DNA of 64,000 nt from an uncultured Chloroflexus sp. (GCF_937951745.1 NZ_CALFBQ010000008.1:1-64000); one strand, 5' to 3'. Numbered from the stretch's first letter, positions 1-8,777 are shown. The notes: generated from the letters alone by a model not told the origin. Translations and numbers: made by a program.

Positions 1-681
1 GATTACCAGCGCCTACTAGAGATGTACCGCCTGCTGCGCGCCGCTTACGAGCCGCACGTCCAAGTGGACAAATCCTTCTTGCGCAAGACTGCCGAAATCG
101 TTCAGCAGCACAGTCACGTCGGCGCCATTCGCGAACCGCAAACGACCTACGAATTGGGGCCAGCAGCACTGCTGAACCTACTGCGTGCGGAAAAACCTGA
201 AACGGTCAAAGTCTTCAACTTGCTCAAAGAATTGCACCATTTGGTAGACGAACAGGGGAGCACCGCGCCCTACCTGCTCTCGATTGGCGAGCGTGCCGAG
301 GAAATCCGCCGCCGCTTCGAGGAACGCCAAATCGAATCAGAGCAAGCGCTGCGTGAACTAGAGGAGCTGGTGCGGCAACTCCAAGAGGCCGAAGAAGAAC
401 GCCGCAGCAAGATGGGCGATCTGTCCGATCGTCCCTACGCGCCCCAAGCCTTTGCTGTCGAGTGGTGGCTGCGCACTCATCAAATTGACCCTGGGCAGGC
501 GCTTCAGGTGGCGCAAGCGATGGAAACCGCCTTTGCCAAATTCCCACATTGGACGAGCAACCGTAGACACGAGAGTGAGCTACGTGCTCGACTCTATCGC
601 GCCTTGCTGAACATCGGCGTTCGGGATGTGGTCCCCTGGGCCGATGCCATCCTGAACCTGCTGCGGAGGTCAAGCAGATGA
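1..681 (+). CDS. hsdR: Type I restriction enzyme HsdR, C-terminal part (5' end outside window)
   Basis: The reading frame is open from the first base, so the first in-frame ATG at 22 is not the true start. Only about 226 C-terminal residues are visible; full-length HsdR proteins are roughly 1000 residues. The visible part is helical: a segment around KTAEIVQQHS, a LNLLRAEKPETVKVFNLLKE stretch, then a charged coiled-coil-like section (IEEIRRRFEERQIES-type) and a closing helical domain with EWWLRTHQ. This resembles the helical C-terminal domain that docks HsdR onto the HsdM/HsdS methylase core. The nuclease and helicase motor domains would lie upstream. The stop overlaps the start of the next gene (ATGA), so the two are translationally coupled. 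Assignment rests on the pattern of this tail and on the neighbour, not on catalytic motifs, so it is moderately sure. Confidence 0.65.
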   Translation, partial: DYQRLLEMYRLLRAAYEPHVQVDKSFLRKTAEIVQQHSHVGAIREPQTTYELGPAALLNLLRAEKPETVKVFNLLKELHHLVDEQGSTAPYLLSIGERAEEIRRRFEERQIESEQALRELEELVRQLQEAEEERRSKMGDLSDRPYAPQAFAVEWWLRTHQIDPGQALQVAQAMETAFAKFPHWTSNRRHESELRARLYRALLNIGVRDVVPWADAILNLLRRSSR

Positions 682-1013
682 GAAAAGCTGCATCCTCTGA
701 ATGGCAGACCTTGGAACAGGCTGTCCCAATTGATCTCTTTCGTGCCGAGGTAACAGCTTGGGCAAAACACCTTGAGGTCTCGCCACGTGAGATCCATATC
801 CGTCCAATGAAGCGCAAATGGGCAAGTTGTTCTTCACGTGGCCGGCTTACATTCGATACCGATTTGCTTCGCCAACCAGCCGAATTCCGTCGCGAGGTTA
901 TTATCCACGAACTACTACACCTTAAAGTTCCTAATCATGGAAAGGTTTTTAAAGCGCTGCTCAGAGCCTACCTAGAATCAGCAAAAACGAGTGTTCTTAC
1001 CGAGAGCAAATAG
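678..1013 (+). CDS. Small YgjP/DUF45-type zinc metallopeptidase-like protein
   Basis: The 111-residue protein carries the compact DUF45 (YgjP, M48-like) signature: KRKWASCSSRG followed by HELLHLKVPNHGKVF. HELLH supplies two zinc-binding histidines and the catalytic glutamate; the histidine of NHG would be the third ligand. Longer family members are about 170-240 residues, so this is the short form, holding little beyond the catalytic core. The ATG at 678 overlaps the TGA of the HsdR gene by four bases. Small metallopeptidases of this kind are repeatedly found beside type I restriction genes, but their role there is not established. The substrate is unknown. The short acidic tail after the active site has no recognisable motif. 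Confidence 0.8.
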   Translation: MRKAASSEWQTLEQAVPIDLFRAEVTAWAKHLEVSPREIHIRPMKRKWASCSSRGRLTFDTDLLRQPAEFRREVIIHELLHLKVPNHGKVFKALLRAYLESAKTSVLTESK

Positions 1014-1319
1014 TGAATAGTGAGGAGCGAATATGTGGGAGGGCGTCATTGCGCAGCACCGCATCCAATCTATTCTATTACTACACCATTCCGACCCTTA
1101 ACAAAAACACTGACCACGCGCCATGCCCCATAGGAGCACACCGTCGTGCCCCACCACCGTATGACCCCCATCGCCGCGTGCCCACATCCTTTAGGATACC
1201 CCAGACACTGCATCCTCCCACCCTTACCCCAACCACCAACGTGGTACAATACGAGCAAATAGATTGCCAACAGTAAATCGCTTTGCGCCCTTGCCGTGAG
1301 CTTTCTCTATCACACCGCT
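1014..1319. other. Intergenic region with degenerate GC-rich repeat remnants and a -10 element
   Basis: No convincing gene is present. The middle part has several imperfect GGGGCAC/GTGCCCC-like words (around 1125-1190) resembling the dispersed hairpin family seen at 2195-2225 and 16910-16965. A TACAAT hexamer at 1245-1250 could be the -10 element for the gene starting at 1320; no clear -35 accompanies it. Confidence 0.4.
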
Positions 1320-2165
1320 ATGCAGCCCACCACAACATCCATCCTCATCGTCGGCGCCGCCGACACCGGACGCGCACCGATCGCCGTTGCGCTGCTACGC
1401 CGCATAGCGCAAGCACACAGTTACCAATGGCACATTGCCTCGGCTGGCGTTGTCGGTCACGACGACGACCCATTGCAACCAGCGGCGCGCGATGCGTTGG
1501 CCGTGCTCGGCATTGATTGCGAGGAACACATTGCGCGCTCGCTCACTGCCGAGCTGGTCGAGAACGCTGATCTGTTGATCGCTATTGACAGCGGCATCGC
1601 CCGTGTAGTACGCGGTCGTTACCCACAAGCACGAGTCGTTACCCTCGGCGAACTGGCCGGACGGGCGCGGGATATTCCCGATCCCGCCGGGATGCAGGTC
1701 GGCGCGTGGCTGCACTATAGCCGCGAAATGGAACAGTTGCTGCACGAGGGGTTTGCGCGCATTGTTGCTATGCTCAGCGGTAAAACTGCACCGGCACCGC
1801 CGGAACCGGCAGCAGCGCCGCCGCTAACTCCGCCAGCCCCAGCGCAACCGCCTGCCGAACGGCAAGCCATCTGTACTCGCGCCACCCGCCTGATCGATGC
1901 GATACAGGCTATGCCTGACGTGATCGACTGGCCGGCAGCGCGTGGCCGCATTCAAAGCACCTTAGCCGAACTCGTCTCACTGGTGACCGAACCAAACGAC
2001 CTTACGACCCTTTACGTCGAAGCGATCAACCTCTGGCTCACACGGCAAACCAGTATGCCCGCTACCAACCAGCTCGAACGCCTGCGCGCCGCCATCGAGC
2101 GTGTGCAACAGCCGGTCGGTCAAGCTGAGGTAGCCGAGGTCATGCGCTGGGGAATCGAGAAGTAA
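1320..2165 (+). CDS. LMW protein-tyrosine-phosphatase-fold protein lacking the catalytic cysteine
   Basis: This 281-residue protein starts with a low-molecular-weight phosphatase/arsenate reductase fold. The usual P-loop CxGNxCRSP is replaced by GAADTGRAP, so the nucleophilic Cys is Gly and the second Cys is also Gly, while the Arg and Pro are kept. The downstream general-acid region RDIPDPAG is conserved. Residues about 5-150 form this domain. A Pro/Ala-rich linker (about 155-185) then leads to a helical C-terminal domain of about 90 residues with no recognised family. The ATG at 1320 is preferred over an in-frame GTG at 1296 because the fold begins immediately after it. Without the cysteine, phosphatase activity is not expected. 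A binding or regulatory role is plausible, but nothing in the context names a partner. Confidence 0.7.
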   Translation: MQPTTTSILIVGAADTGRAPIAVALLRRIAQAHSYQWHIASAGVVGHDDDPLQPAARDALAVLGIDCEEHIARSLTAELVENADLLIAIDSGIARVVRGRYPQARVVTLGELAGRARDIPDPAGMQVGAWLHYSREMEQLLHEGFARIVAMLSGKTAPAPPEPAAAPPLTPPAPAQPPAERQAICTRATRLIDAIQAMPDVIDWPAARGRIQSTLAELVSLVTEPNDLTTLYVEAINLWLTRQTSMPATNQLERLRAAIERVQQPVGQAEVAEVMRWGIEK

Positions 2166-2189
2166 GAGGCCCCCACCGGAACCGCCACC

Positions 2190-2230
2190 GTCCCCGTAGG
2201 GACGCAGCGATGCCGCGCCCCACCCCGCGC
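2190..2230. repeat. Short GTAGGG-type hairpin repeat
   Basis: CGTCCCCGTAGGGACG forms a short hairpin followed by GCAGCGATGCCGCGCC. The arrangement resembles the GTAGGGGCACAGC repeat at 16910-16965. It lies between two convergent genes and could contribute to termination, although no T-tract follows. Confidence 0.4.
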
Positions 2231-2237
2231 CACACCG

Positions 2238-3404
2238 TCACCCCACTACCCCGCCGATCACTGCCCACCCTATCACCACTGCCCACGGCGGAACCTGCCA
2301 AAGGTGCAGTGCAGCAAAGGCGCTTATCGCCAGCGCAACATCAATCGGGCCACGGATCGCACTGGTAATCACTGGCTGATACAAGGCCGCTAGCAAAATA
2401 CCCACCACTGCTGCATTGATCCCATTCATCGCCGCTTGTGCCGCCGGCTGCGCGCGCAACTCAGCCCAAAAGGGCAATGCCGCCCATACCAGCAAAAACG
2501 ACGGTAAAAAGATTGCGATCAGTGCCAATATTCCGCCAAGCCAACCACTGGGAGGCACCGCCACCACCGCCCCAAGGTAGGCGCTGAAGCTGAGCAATGG
2601 CCCCGGCAGCGCCTGCGCTGCGCCATAGCCAGCAATGAAAGTCTCGGCATTGAGCAAGCCCGACCCGACCACAACCGGTTCGAGCAGCGGTAAGACCACG
2701 TGTCCGCCGCCAAACACTAACGATCCGCTGCGCACCATGCCGGCCAACAAGACCAAGGTCGTATTGTCACTAAAGGTTGCTAACAATGAACCGCCGAGCA
2801 CAACAGCGAACAGTGCCCCGAACGCAAGGCCAGTACGTGGTGTAATTGGTGATAACACCACTGCCCCATTACGATCCGCTGCCCTCAGCAATCGCCATCC
2901 TGCCACCCCACCCAACCCGATCACCAGTAGTTGCACCCATGCATCCGGCCAGATCAGTAATAACATCGCCGCTCCAATCGCAATACTGGCTCGCAGCCGG
3001 TCTGGACAGAGGCGCTGTGCCATCTGCCAGATTGCCTGTGCGACTACAGCTACTACGACCACTTTCAACCCGTGCAACCAACTGCTGGCCGGGTCGCCCA
3101 GTACTTTCACTCCATACGCTACGCCGATCATGATCAGCGCCGACGGTAACGTAAAACCAAGCCATGCCGCTAGTCCGCCAGCTAAACCAGCACGTATAGA
3201 ACCAATGGCAATCCCGACTTGACTACTGGCCGGGCCGGGCAAAAACTGACTCAACGCGATCAGATCGGCATACGTTGCCTCGTCGATCCAGCGCCGTCGC
3301 TCAACCAGTTCGGTGCGAAAATAACCAAGATGAGCCACCGGCCCACCGAATGAGGTCAATCCTAAGCGCAGAAATACGAGGAAGATGGTGAGAGGTGAAA
3401 TCAT
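2238..3404 (-). CDS. chrA: Chromate transporter, ChrA (CHR) family
   Basis: The 388-residue membrane protein has the bidomain CHR architecture: two homologous halves, each of about six hydrophobic segments. The N-terminal half shows the family hallmark FGGPVAHLGYFRTELVERRRW followed by LPGPASSQVGIAIG. The second half repeats it as FGGGHVVLPLLEP and AQALPGPLLSFSAYLG. Characterised CHR members export chromate driven by the proton gradient; other members may move sulfate-like oxyanions, so the ion is inferred. The ATG at 3404 is preferred to an in-frame TTG at 3419. No chromate regulator (ChrB) or reductase is nearby. The gene ends convergently with the phosphatase-fold gene. Confidence 0.9.
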   Translation of the reverse strand: MISPLTIFLVFLRLGLTSFGGPVAHLGYFRTELVERRRWIDEATYADLIALSQFLPGPASSQVGIAIGSIRAGLAGGLAAWLGFTLPSALIMIGVAYGVKVLGDPASSWLHGLKVVVVAVVAQAIWQMAQRLCPDRLRASIAIGAAMLLLIWPDAWVQLLVIGLGGVAGWRLLRAADRNGAVVLSPITPRTGLAFGALFAVVLGGSLLATFSDNTTLVLLAGMVRSGSLVFGGGHVVLPLLEPVVVGSGLLNAETFIAGYGAAQALPGPLLSFSAYLGAVVAVPPSGWLGGILALIAIFLPSFLLVWAALPFWAELRAQPAAQAAMNGINAAVVGILLAALYQPVITSAIRGPIDVALAISAFAALHLWQVPPWAVVIGWAVIGGVVG

Positions 3405-3515
3405 TGAGAATACCCGCAAGGCATAACGTTCAGCTACTGACAGCTCCTGATTCGCAACAGACCAGCCGTGTGCCCTAACGCTAGGCAGGAGATACCCGTG
3501 TACTCTTCGCGCTGC

Positions 3516-4292
3516 TTATTCACCGTCAAACTGTTTCCTGTTGTACCATGCACACACTGCCTGCAACGGGCAACCATCATGCCGATCAAGAAAACTGTTA
3601 CGTCCCGGCTGGCGTGAATAGACCCGTCGCGCCGGCGGGCCATCACAGCGGGGCCGCACCAAACAATAACGCACAGCCAATTCATTCAATTGGGCATGGA
3701 AATCAGCCAACAACACCGGATCAGATGGCAATTCCTTGGCAATCGCCTGTTGCACTTGGCCGTAGCTCGCCCGCTCCCACGCAAGCCGATCCGGCGCAAG
3801 ACGAGCAAAGATGCGACGAGTATAAGCGTCAACCACAAACAGGGGATGCTGACCGGCGTAAAGTAAGATCACATCTGCTGTCTCTGGCCCAATCCGCGGC
3901 AACTGTAACAGTTCGGTCCGCAGCGTCGCCGTCGGGCGGCTAAGCATGGTTGCCAGATCGCCATACCGTTCTTGAATAGCGCGGGCCAGCGCGATCAAAC
4001 CGCTCGCCTTTTGCCGGTAAAACGCACAAGGATAGATCAACGCCGCCAACTGCTCGGCTTCAACATCCGCCAATGCCGCCAGATCAAGCAAACCGGCGGC
4101 GTGCATGCGCACCACCGCCGCTTCTACCGTCTCCCAGCGCGTCTGCTGCACCAGCACCGCGCCGATCACTATCTCAAGCTGTGGCCGATCACTAATGATC
4201 GGCCACCACGGACTAGAAGCCTCTGGCCCATACAGCGGGCCGAAGTGAGCCACTAGCCGGTGGTAGATATCAATGATCCGCTGCATCATCAT
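3516..4292 (-). CDS. Endonuclease III-like HhH-GPD DNA glycosylase with interrupted Fe-S motif
   Basis: A base-excision-repair glycosylase of about 258 residues. Visible motifs are QQTRWETV near the N-terminus, a helix-hairpin-helix LPRIGPETADVILLYA and the VVDAYTRRI loop holding the catalytic aspartate. No catalytic Lys is seen at the Nth position, suggesting a monofunctional glycosylase closer to MagIII/MutY-like enzymes. The C-terminal [4Fe-4S] motif is unusual: YCLVRPRC supplies two cysteines, but CPLQAVC follows only after about 24 residues, where the family normally has two. The intervening stretch is basic (ARRVYSRQPGRNSF). Three ATGs lie at 4292, 4289 and 4286; none has a strong ribosome-binding site. 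It is the minus-strand neighbour of chrA with no obvious operon partner. The substrate lesion cannot be told from sequence. Confidence 0.8.
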   Translation of the reverse strand: MMMQRIIDIYHRLVAHFGPLYGPEASSPWWPIISDRPQLEIVIGAVLVQQTRWETVEAAVVRMHAAGLLDLAALADVEAEQLAALIYPCAFYRQKASGLIALARAIQERYGDLATMLSRPTATLRTELLQLPRIGPETADVILLYAGQHPLFVVDAYTRRIFARLAPDRLAWERASYGQVQQAIAKELPSDPVLLADFHAQLNELAVRYCLVRPRCDGPPARRVYSRQPGRNSFLDRHDGCPLQAVCAWYNRKQFDGE

Positions 4293-4364
4293 TGCTAAAC
4301 ACAAAGGCGCGCCGAGAGCACGAGACGCCCATCACCCTCGCTGCGCGCCTTGGCGTTGAACACT

Positions 4365-6515
4365 TTATACCGTTGGCATCGCACCTTGCACCGCTACCGG
4401 CATATACATATCGCGCAGGTAATCGGCCAGCATCCGGCGCGTGCTAAAGATTGGCGCGACCGTTGCGACAGCCTCTTTGCAAATCTGCACCCACTCCACC
4501 GGAATACCGTTCGCGTCACGATTGTCGTAATAGCGCGGTACAATCTCGTGTTCGAGCAGGTGATAGAGCGACTGCGCATCATTCCAGTCTTGCTCGTCTT
4601 GATTGGCATACTCGCGCTCGTCCCCGATCGCCCAACCGTTCCGCCCATTGTACGCCTCTGGCCACCAGCCATCGAGCACCGAACAATTCGGCACGCCGTT
4701 CAAGCTAGCCTTCATCCCGCTGGTGCCGCTGGCTTCATACGGACGGCGCGGATTGTTGAGCCAGACATCAACCCCCTGCACTAACGCTCGCCCAACCGCT
4801 ATATCGTACTCCTCGAGGAAGACGATCCGGCCAGCTAAGCCCGGTTGCATCGATAGCCGGTAGACATCTTGGATGAATTGCTTTCCCGGATCATCTTTGG
4901 GATGGGCTTTACCAGAGAAGATAATCTGCACTGGTTTGCCCGGTCGATTGAGAATGGCCTTCAGTCGCTCAATATCTTTGAACAGCAACGTCGCCCGCTT
5001 GTACGTCGCAAACCGGCGGGCAAAGCCGATGGTAAGAATGTTCTCTTCGAGCACTGGCCACACCGGCGCCGGAATGCCGAGCCGCATGTAGTGCTGTTGC
5101 AGGCGTTGGCGACTGAACGCGATCAGATCGCTCTTGAGCTTTTGGCGCGTGCGCCAGAAGGTTTCGTCAGGAATCTGGTATACCTTCCGCCAAAGTTGCG
5201 GATCATCGAGATTATCTTCCCAATGCTTCCCAAGGTATGAATTGTAGAGCGTGCGCATTTCGGGTGCCAACCACGTCGCGGTATGCACACCGTTCGTAAT
5301 CGAAGTAATCGGTACCTCGTCCTGAGCACGTCCGGGGTAGAGCCATTGCCACATCCCGCGCGCCACGTGGCCGTGCAGCTTGCTCACGCCGTTGTGGTAG
5401 GCCGAGAAGCGCAGCGCCAGCGCCGTCATGGCGAAGGTCGGCCCCCAGTGCTGCTCTTGCAAGGCCAGATTCATAAACTCATCGCGGGTGAGGTTAAGCT
5501 GCGGCCAGAAGCTCCAGAAGAACTTCTCGATCATTGGTAGCGGGAAGGCATCGTTGCCCGCCGGTACCGGGGTGTGGGTGGTAAAGACGCAGTGCGCTTT
5601 GACCTGTTCCATTGCCTCTTCAAAGCTGTAGCCTTGCGCTACCAGCTCGCGGCACAGCTCAAGCACAAGGAAGGCCGAATGGCCTTCATTCATGTGCCAG
5701 ACAGTCGGTCTGTAGCCAAGCCGGCGCAACGCGCGCACACCACCGATCCCCAACACTAGCTCTTGCGAGATGCGCATCTCTTGGTCGCCGCCGTACAGCC
5801 GCGCCGATAACTCGCGATCTTGCGGGCTGTTCGGGTGGATGTCGGTATCCATCAAAAGTAACTCGGTGCGACCCACCTGAAATTTGTAGACTTTGGCATA
5901 AATTGTGCGTCCGGGCAGTTCAACTTCAACCACCACCTCGCGACCTTCGGGATCGAGCGCGGGCAACGCCGGCACGTCGGCAAAGTTGAGCTTGTTGTAC
6001 TCGGCATGTTGCCAACCGCTCTGATCGAGTCGCTGCCGGAAGTACCCCTGCGGGTAGATGAAGCCGACACCGACCAGCGGAATCCCCATATCGCTGGCCT
6101 CTTTGATGTGATCGCCCGACAAAATGCCCAAACCGCCCGAATAGATCGGCAAACTCTCGTGCAGGCCAAACTCGGCGCTAAAGTAAGCGATCAGCGTGTC
6201 TTTCGAGTCAGGGTAATGCTTGCTAAACCATGTCTTCTTGGCGCTCATGTAGCTGTCAAAACTTTTGAGCACCGCGTCGTACCGCTTGAGATACGCTGGA
6301 TCGTTTGCCGCTGCTTCGAGTTTGCGCTGACGAACATCGCGGAGAAATTCGACCGGATTGTGATACACCAATTCCCATAGCTCCGAGTCGATCGATCGGT
6401 ACAAGTCTTGCGCTTCAGGATGCCACGTCCACCAGAGATTGTAGGCAAGCTCACGGAGCCGAGCAATCCGTTCCGGACAGGGCGTGAACAGGATCTCGTG
6501 TTCAAACCGTAGCAT
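4365..6515 (-). CDS. glgP: Alpha-glucan (glycogen/maltodextrin) phosphorylase, GT35
   Basis: The 716-residue enzyme transfers terminal glucose of alpha-1,4-glucans to phosphate, giving glucose-1-phosphate. It belongs to the shorter bacterial/archaeal alpha-glucan phosphorylase branch: it begins with RIARLRELAYNLWWTWHPEA and lacks the N-terminal regulatory extension of animal enzymes. The active-site run FSAEFGLHESLPIYSGGLGILSGDH is split here across residues about 110-140. HMNEGHSAFLVLE follows in the middle, and the pyridoxal-phosphate site EASGTSGMKASLNGVPN near residue 605 carries the Lys that binds PLP. The ATG at 6515 has a GTGAGG ribosome-binding site a few bases upstream. It stands alone, with no other glycogen genes in the window. 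Chloroflexus stores glycogen-like polyglucose, which fits, but the exact chain length preferred is not shown. Confidence 0.95.
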   Translation of the reverse strand: MLRFEHEILFTPCPERIARLRELAYNLWWTWHPEAQDLYRSIDSELWELVYHNPVEFLRDVRQRKLEAAANDPAYLKRYDAVLKSFDSYMSAKKTWFSKHYPDSKDTLIAYFSAEFGLHESLPIYSGGLGILSGDHIKEASDMGIPLVGVGFIYPQGYFRQRLDQSGWQHAEYNKLNFADVPALPALDPEGREVVVEVELPGRTIYAKVYKFQVGRTELLLMDTDIHPNSPQDRELSARLYGGDQEMRISQELVLGIGGVRALRRLGYRPTVWHMNEGHSAFLVLELCRELVAQGYSFEEAMEQVKAHCVFTTHTPVPAGNDAFPLPMIEKFFWSFWPQLNLTRDEFMNLALQEQHWGPTFAMTALALRFSAYHNGVSKLHGHVARGMWQWLYPGRAQDEVPITSITNGVHTATWLAPEMRTLYNSYLGKHWEDNLDDPQLWRKVYQIPDETFWRTRQKLKSDLIAFSRQRLQQHYMRLGIPAPVWPVLEENILTIGFARRFATYKRATLLFKDIERLKAILNRPGKPVQIIFSGKAHPKDDPGKQFIQDVYRLSMQPGLAGRIVFLEEYDIAVGRALVQGVDVWLNNPRRPYEASGTSGMKASLNGVPNCSVLDGWWPEAYNGRNGWAIGDEREYANQDEQDWNDAQSLYHLLEHEIVPRYYDNRDANGIPVEWVQICKEAVATVAPIFSTRRMLADYLRDMYMPVAVQGAMPTV

Positions 6516-6809
6516 GGTTTCCTCACATCATCATCTGATGCTAACCACCGGCGATACCGGCATGATAACAGGATCTTGCTTGTAACCGCCACTCATGATC
6601 GCATGTGGATTCGAGAGTAGAAAATGACGGCTTGTCTGCATTGTAGCCGCTGAAGGCGAATTTGTCCACTATGCAACTAATTTCTGTGCGATTCCCGCCC
6701 GATCCGTGTCAATCCGTCCTATCCGTGCGCATCTGTTTCCTATCCCCCACGTCACCACTCCTGCTATAATAGCCGCGATATCCAACGTTGCACCGGCTCA
6801 GCACATGGC
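6516..6809. other. Divergent intergenic region with ATCCGTG repeat and extended -10 promoter
   Basis: Between the divergent glgP and the gene at 6810. At 6701-6740 there is a cluster of ATCCGTG words (three, two of them imperfect), a repeat family also seen near 45027 and 52781. At 6762-6770 the sequence TGCTATAAT is a good extended -10 element for the plus-strand gene; no good -35 is visible. A tiny ATG-GCA-TGA frame at 6805 overlaps the start codon at 6810. Confidence 0.5.
6765..6770 (+). promoter_or_regulatory. Extended -10 promoter element
   Basis: TG-C-TATAAT, an extended -10, lies 40 bases before the ATG at 6810. The same TGCTATAAT word precedes the tRNA pair and murF in this window. 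Confidence 0.55.
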
Positions 6810-8777
6810 ATGAACCATCTTCTCACCAGTCACTGGGCAATCGAGTTGCCGAGCGATCATTCTACGGCCCAGTTTGCCGCTCACGAGTTGCGCCGTGCCC
6901 TCCAACGGATGGGAGGGCCGGTGTTGCCAATCACCGGCGCTGCCGCCGGCCCGCGCATCGCGTTGCGCCACGGTCCCGACGGTGATGGCTTTGTGCGCAT
7001 GGCCGATGAGCGCGGTCTGGTGTTGATCGGTGAAGGGCCGCGCGGCTTGCTCTACGCGGTCTATAGCTTACTAGAAGCGTTGGGATGGCGTTGGATTGGC
7101 CCCGGCCCCGCCGATGAGCATGTGCCGCGCTGGGCCCAAATTCGCTTGCCTGCCGCAACGGTTGCCGAGCAACCAGCATTCGCGCGCCGCGGGTTGGTGA
7201 TCGGGCACGATCTCTTTCTCGCGCAGGCCGAAGCGTGGATCGCATGGGCGGCGCGGGCACGACTCAACACGATCTTCGTTCATACCATTGGCACCAGCGG
7301 GATGCCGCTCGGTGCATGCCGCTGGCGCTACTGGCAGCAACGCCGCCAACGACTCTGGCCGCTGATCGAAGAACGCGGCTTACGCCTCGAAATCGGCGGC
7401 CATCATCTGCGCGACGCCGTGCCACGTCAGCTCTTCCGCCAGCAACCCGATCTGTTCCGTCACGATGGTCGCCGGCGGGTGACCAGCGGCAACCCTTGCC
7501 CGACCAACCCAGCCACGCAAGCTATCGTGCGCGATTGGGCGCGTGGGTTGTTCGCCGCCGAACCCAACGCCAGCGTGTATCACCTCTGGCCAGAAGACCG
7601 ACTCGGCGGCGGCTGGTGTGTATGTTCGCGTTGCGCTGCACTCTCGCCGTCTGATCAGTCCTTGATCCTTGTCAATGTAATGGCCGCGGCCTTGGCCGAA
7701 TGCAACCCTACAGCCCGTATTTCCTTCCTCGCCTACCACGACACCTTTGCCCCGCCGCAGCAGATCGCGCCGGCAGTCAATGTCGAAGTGGTGATTGCGC
7801 CACGCCAACGCTCGTATGCCGCCGGGATCAGCGACACAACCAACCCGGTCAACGGGCCGCTGGCCGAGCAGATTGCCGCCTTGCGCGTCTCCTTCCCTGC
7901 TGGCGCGAGCATGTTTGAGTACTACCTCGACGGAATTTTGTTCAAATCGGCTTTGCCGCCGCTCGGCCCGACCATCGCCGCCGATCTGCGCGCCTACTAC
8001 GAGTGGGGGCTTGACGGCGTTCACGTTTTGCTAACTGGCGACCGGCCATGGCTAGCGGTTGGCCCCAACCCGCACAGCTTCGCGGCGCTGGCATGGCAAC
8101 CGCAACGCGAATCGGCGGCGCTGCGCGGTGAATACGCTGCGACCCGCGCCCCTGCTACAGCGGCATTGCTCGACACGGCCTACGCCGCCCTAGAGACGGC
8201 GTGGCGGCATGCCCTTGCCATCAAGCCCGCCGACGTGCGCCGCCAACACGACGGCCACCGGCGCGACCCGGTTGCGCACCCGCCGCGCGACATCCTCGAC
8301 AGCTATGATACGCCGCCGCCCCACTGCGAGCAGCGACTGGCAGCGCTGCACGAGGCGCTGGACGCGCTGCCCGCCGGCGAAGCAGCACTGGCCGCCGCGC
8401 AACACACTGCCGTCGCTGAGCAAGCCGCGCTCGCCGCCGATGCCGCCGAATGGTCAGCGAGTGCGTTGCTGCTCCGCTTTCTCGCTGCTCGCCAAGAAGC
8501 AGCGGTGGTGCAAGCGCGCCGCGCACCGCTGGCCCGCCAACGACAAGCACTCGCCGCCGCCCGCGCCGCCCACACCGATCTGCTCAACTGGGCCGCCCGC
8601 CACGTCCCACCGCCGGCCCGCGCCGGCCATCGCCTGCTGCGCATGTTGCTCGCGCTGCACCTCGATCAACTTGAGAGCCGCATTGCGCTGCCGTGGCGCA
8701 GCGCGCGGCTACGCTGGCAACGCTGGCGCGAATTGGTGCTGTTGTTGGCAAGATTGTGGTGGCAATGGCAGAGGTGA
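6810..8777 (+). CDS. DUF4838-type glycosidase-like protein with GH67/GH20-like N-terminal domain
   Basis: The 655-residue protein has no signal peptide. Residues 1-110 resemble the alpha/beta domain preceding catalytic domains of alpha-glucuronidases and hexosaminidases (FAAHELRRALQRMGG, then GPRGLLYAVYSLLEALGWRW). Residues about 125-430 fit DUF4838, a TIM-barrel-like domain: RGLVIGHD, RARLNTIFVH, then YHLWPEDRLGGGWCVCSRC with a conserved WPED and a CxxC, and FLAYHDTFAPP. The final 200 residues are Ala/Arg-rich helices without a recognised family. DUF4838 proteins are presumed carbohydrate-active, but the reaction is unproven; acidic residues of WPED or the EYYLDG segment could be catalytic. 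Codon use in the last third is highly GC-rich. It is monocistronic, preceded by an extended -10 element, and has no clear Shine-Dalgarno sequence. Confidence 0.7.
   Translation: MNHLLTSHWAIELPSDHSTAQFAAHELRRALQRMGGPVLPITGAAAGPRIALRHGPDGDGFVRMADERGLVLIGEGPRGLLYAVYSLLEALGWRWIGPGPADEHVPRWAQIRLPAATVAEQPAFARRGLVIGHDLFLAQAEAWIAWAARARLNTIFVHTIGTSGMPLGACRWRYWQQRRQRLWPLIEERGLRLEIGGHHLRDAVPRQLFRQQPDLFRHDGRRRVTSGNPCPTNPATQAIVRDWARGLFAAEPNASVYHLWPEDRLGGGWCVCSRCAALSPSDQSLILVNVMAAALAECNPTARISFLAYHDTFAPPQQIAPAVNVEVVIAPRQRSYAAGISDTTNPVNGPLAEQIAALRVSFPAGASMFEYYLDGILFKSALPPLGPTIAADLRAYYEWGLDGVHVLLTGDRPWLAVGPNPHSFAALAWQPQRESAALRGEYAATRAPATAALLDTAYAALETAWRHALAIKPADVRRQHDGHRRDPVAHPPRDILDSYDTPPPHCEQRLAALHEALDALPAGEAALAAAQHTAVAEQAALAADAAEWSASALLLRFLAARQEAAVVQARRAPLARQRQALAAARAAHTDLLNWAARHVPPPARAGHRLLRMLLALHLDQLESRIALPWRSARLRWQRWRELVLLLARLWWQWQR

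Noticed and set aside
1013-1276. 87-codon plus-strand frame after the metallopeptidase gene
   Set aside because: Pro/His/Arg-rich composition typical of noncoding GC-rich DNA, no ribosome-binding site, and it runs into the -10 element of the next gene.
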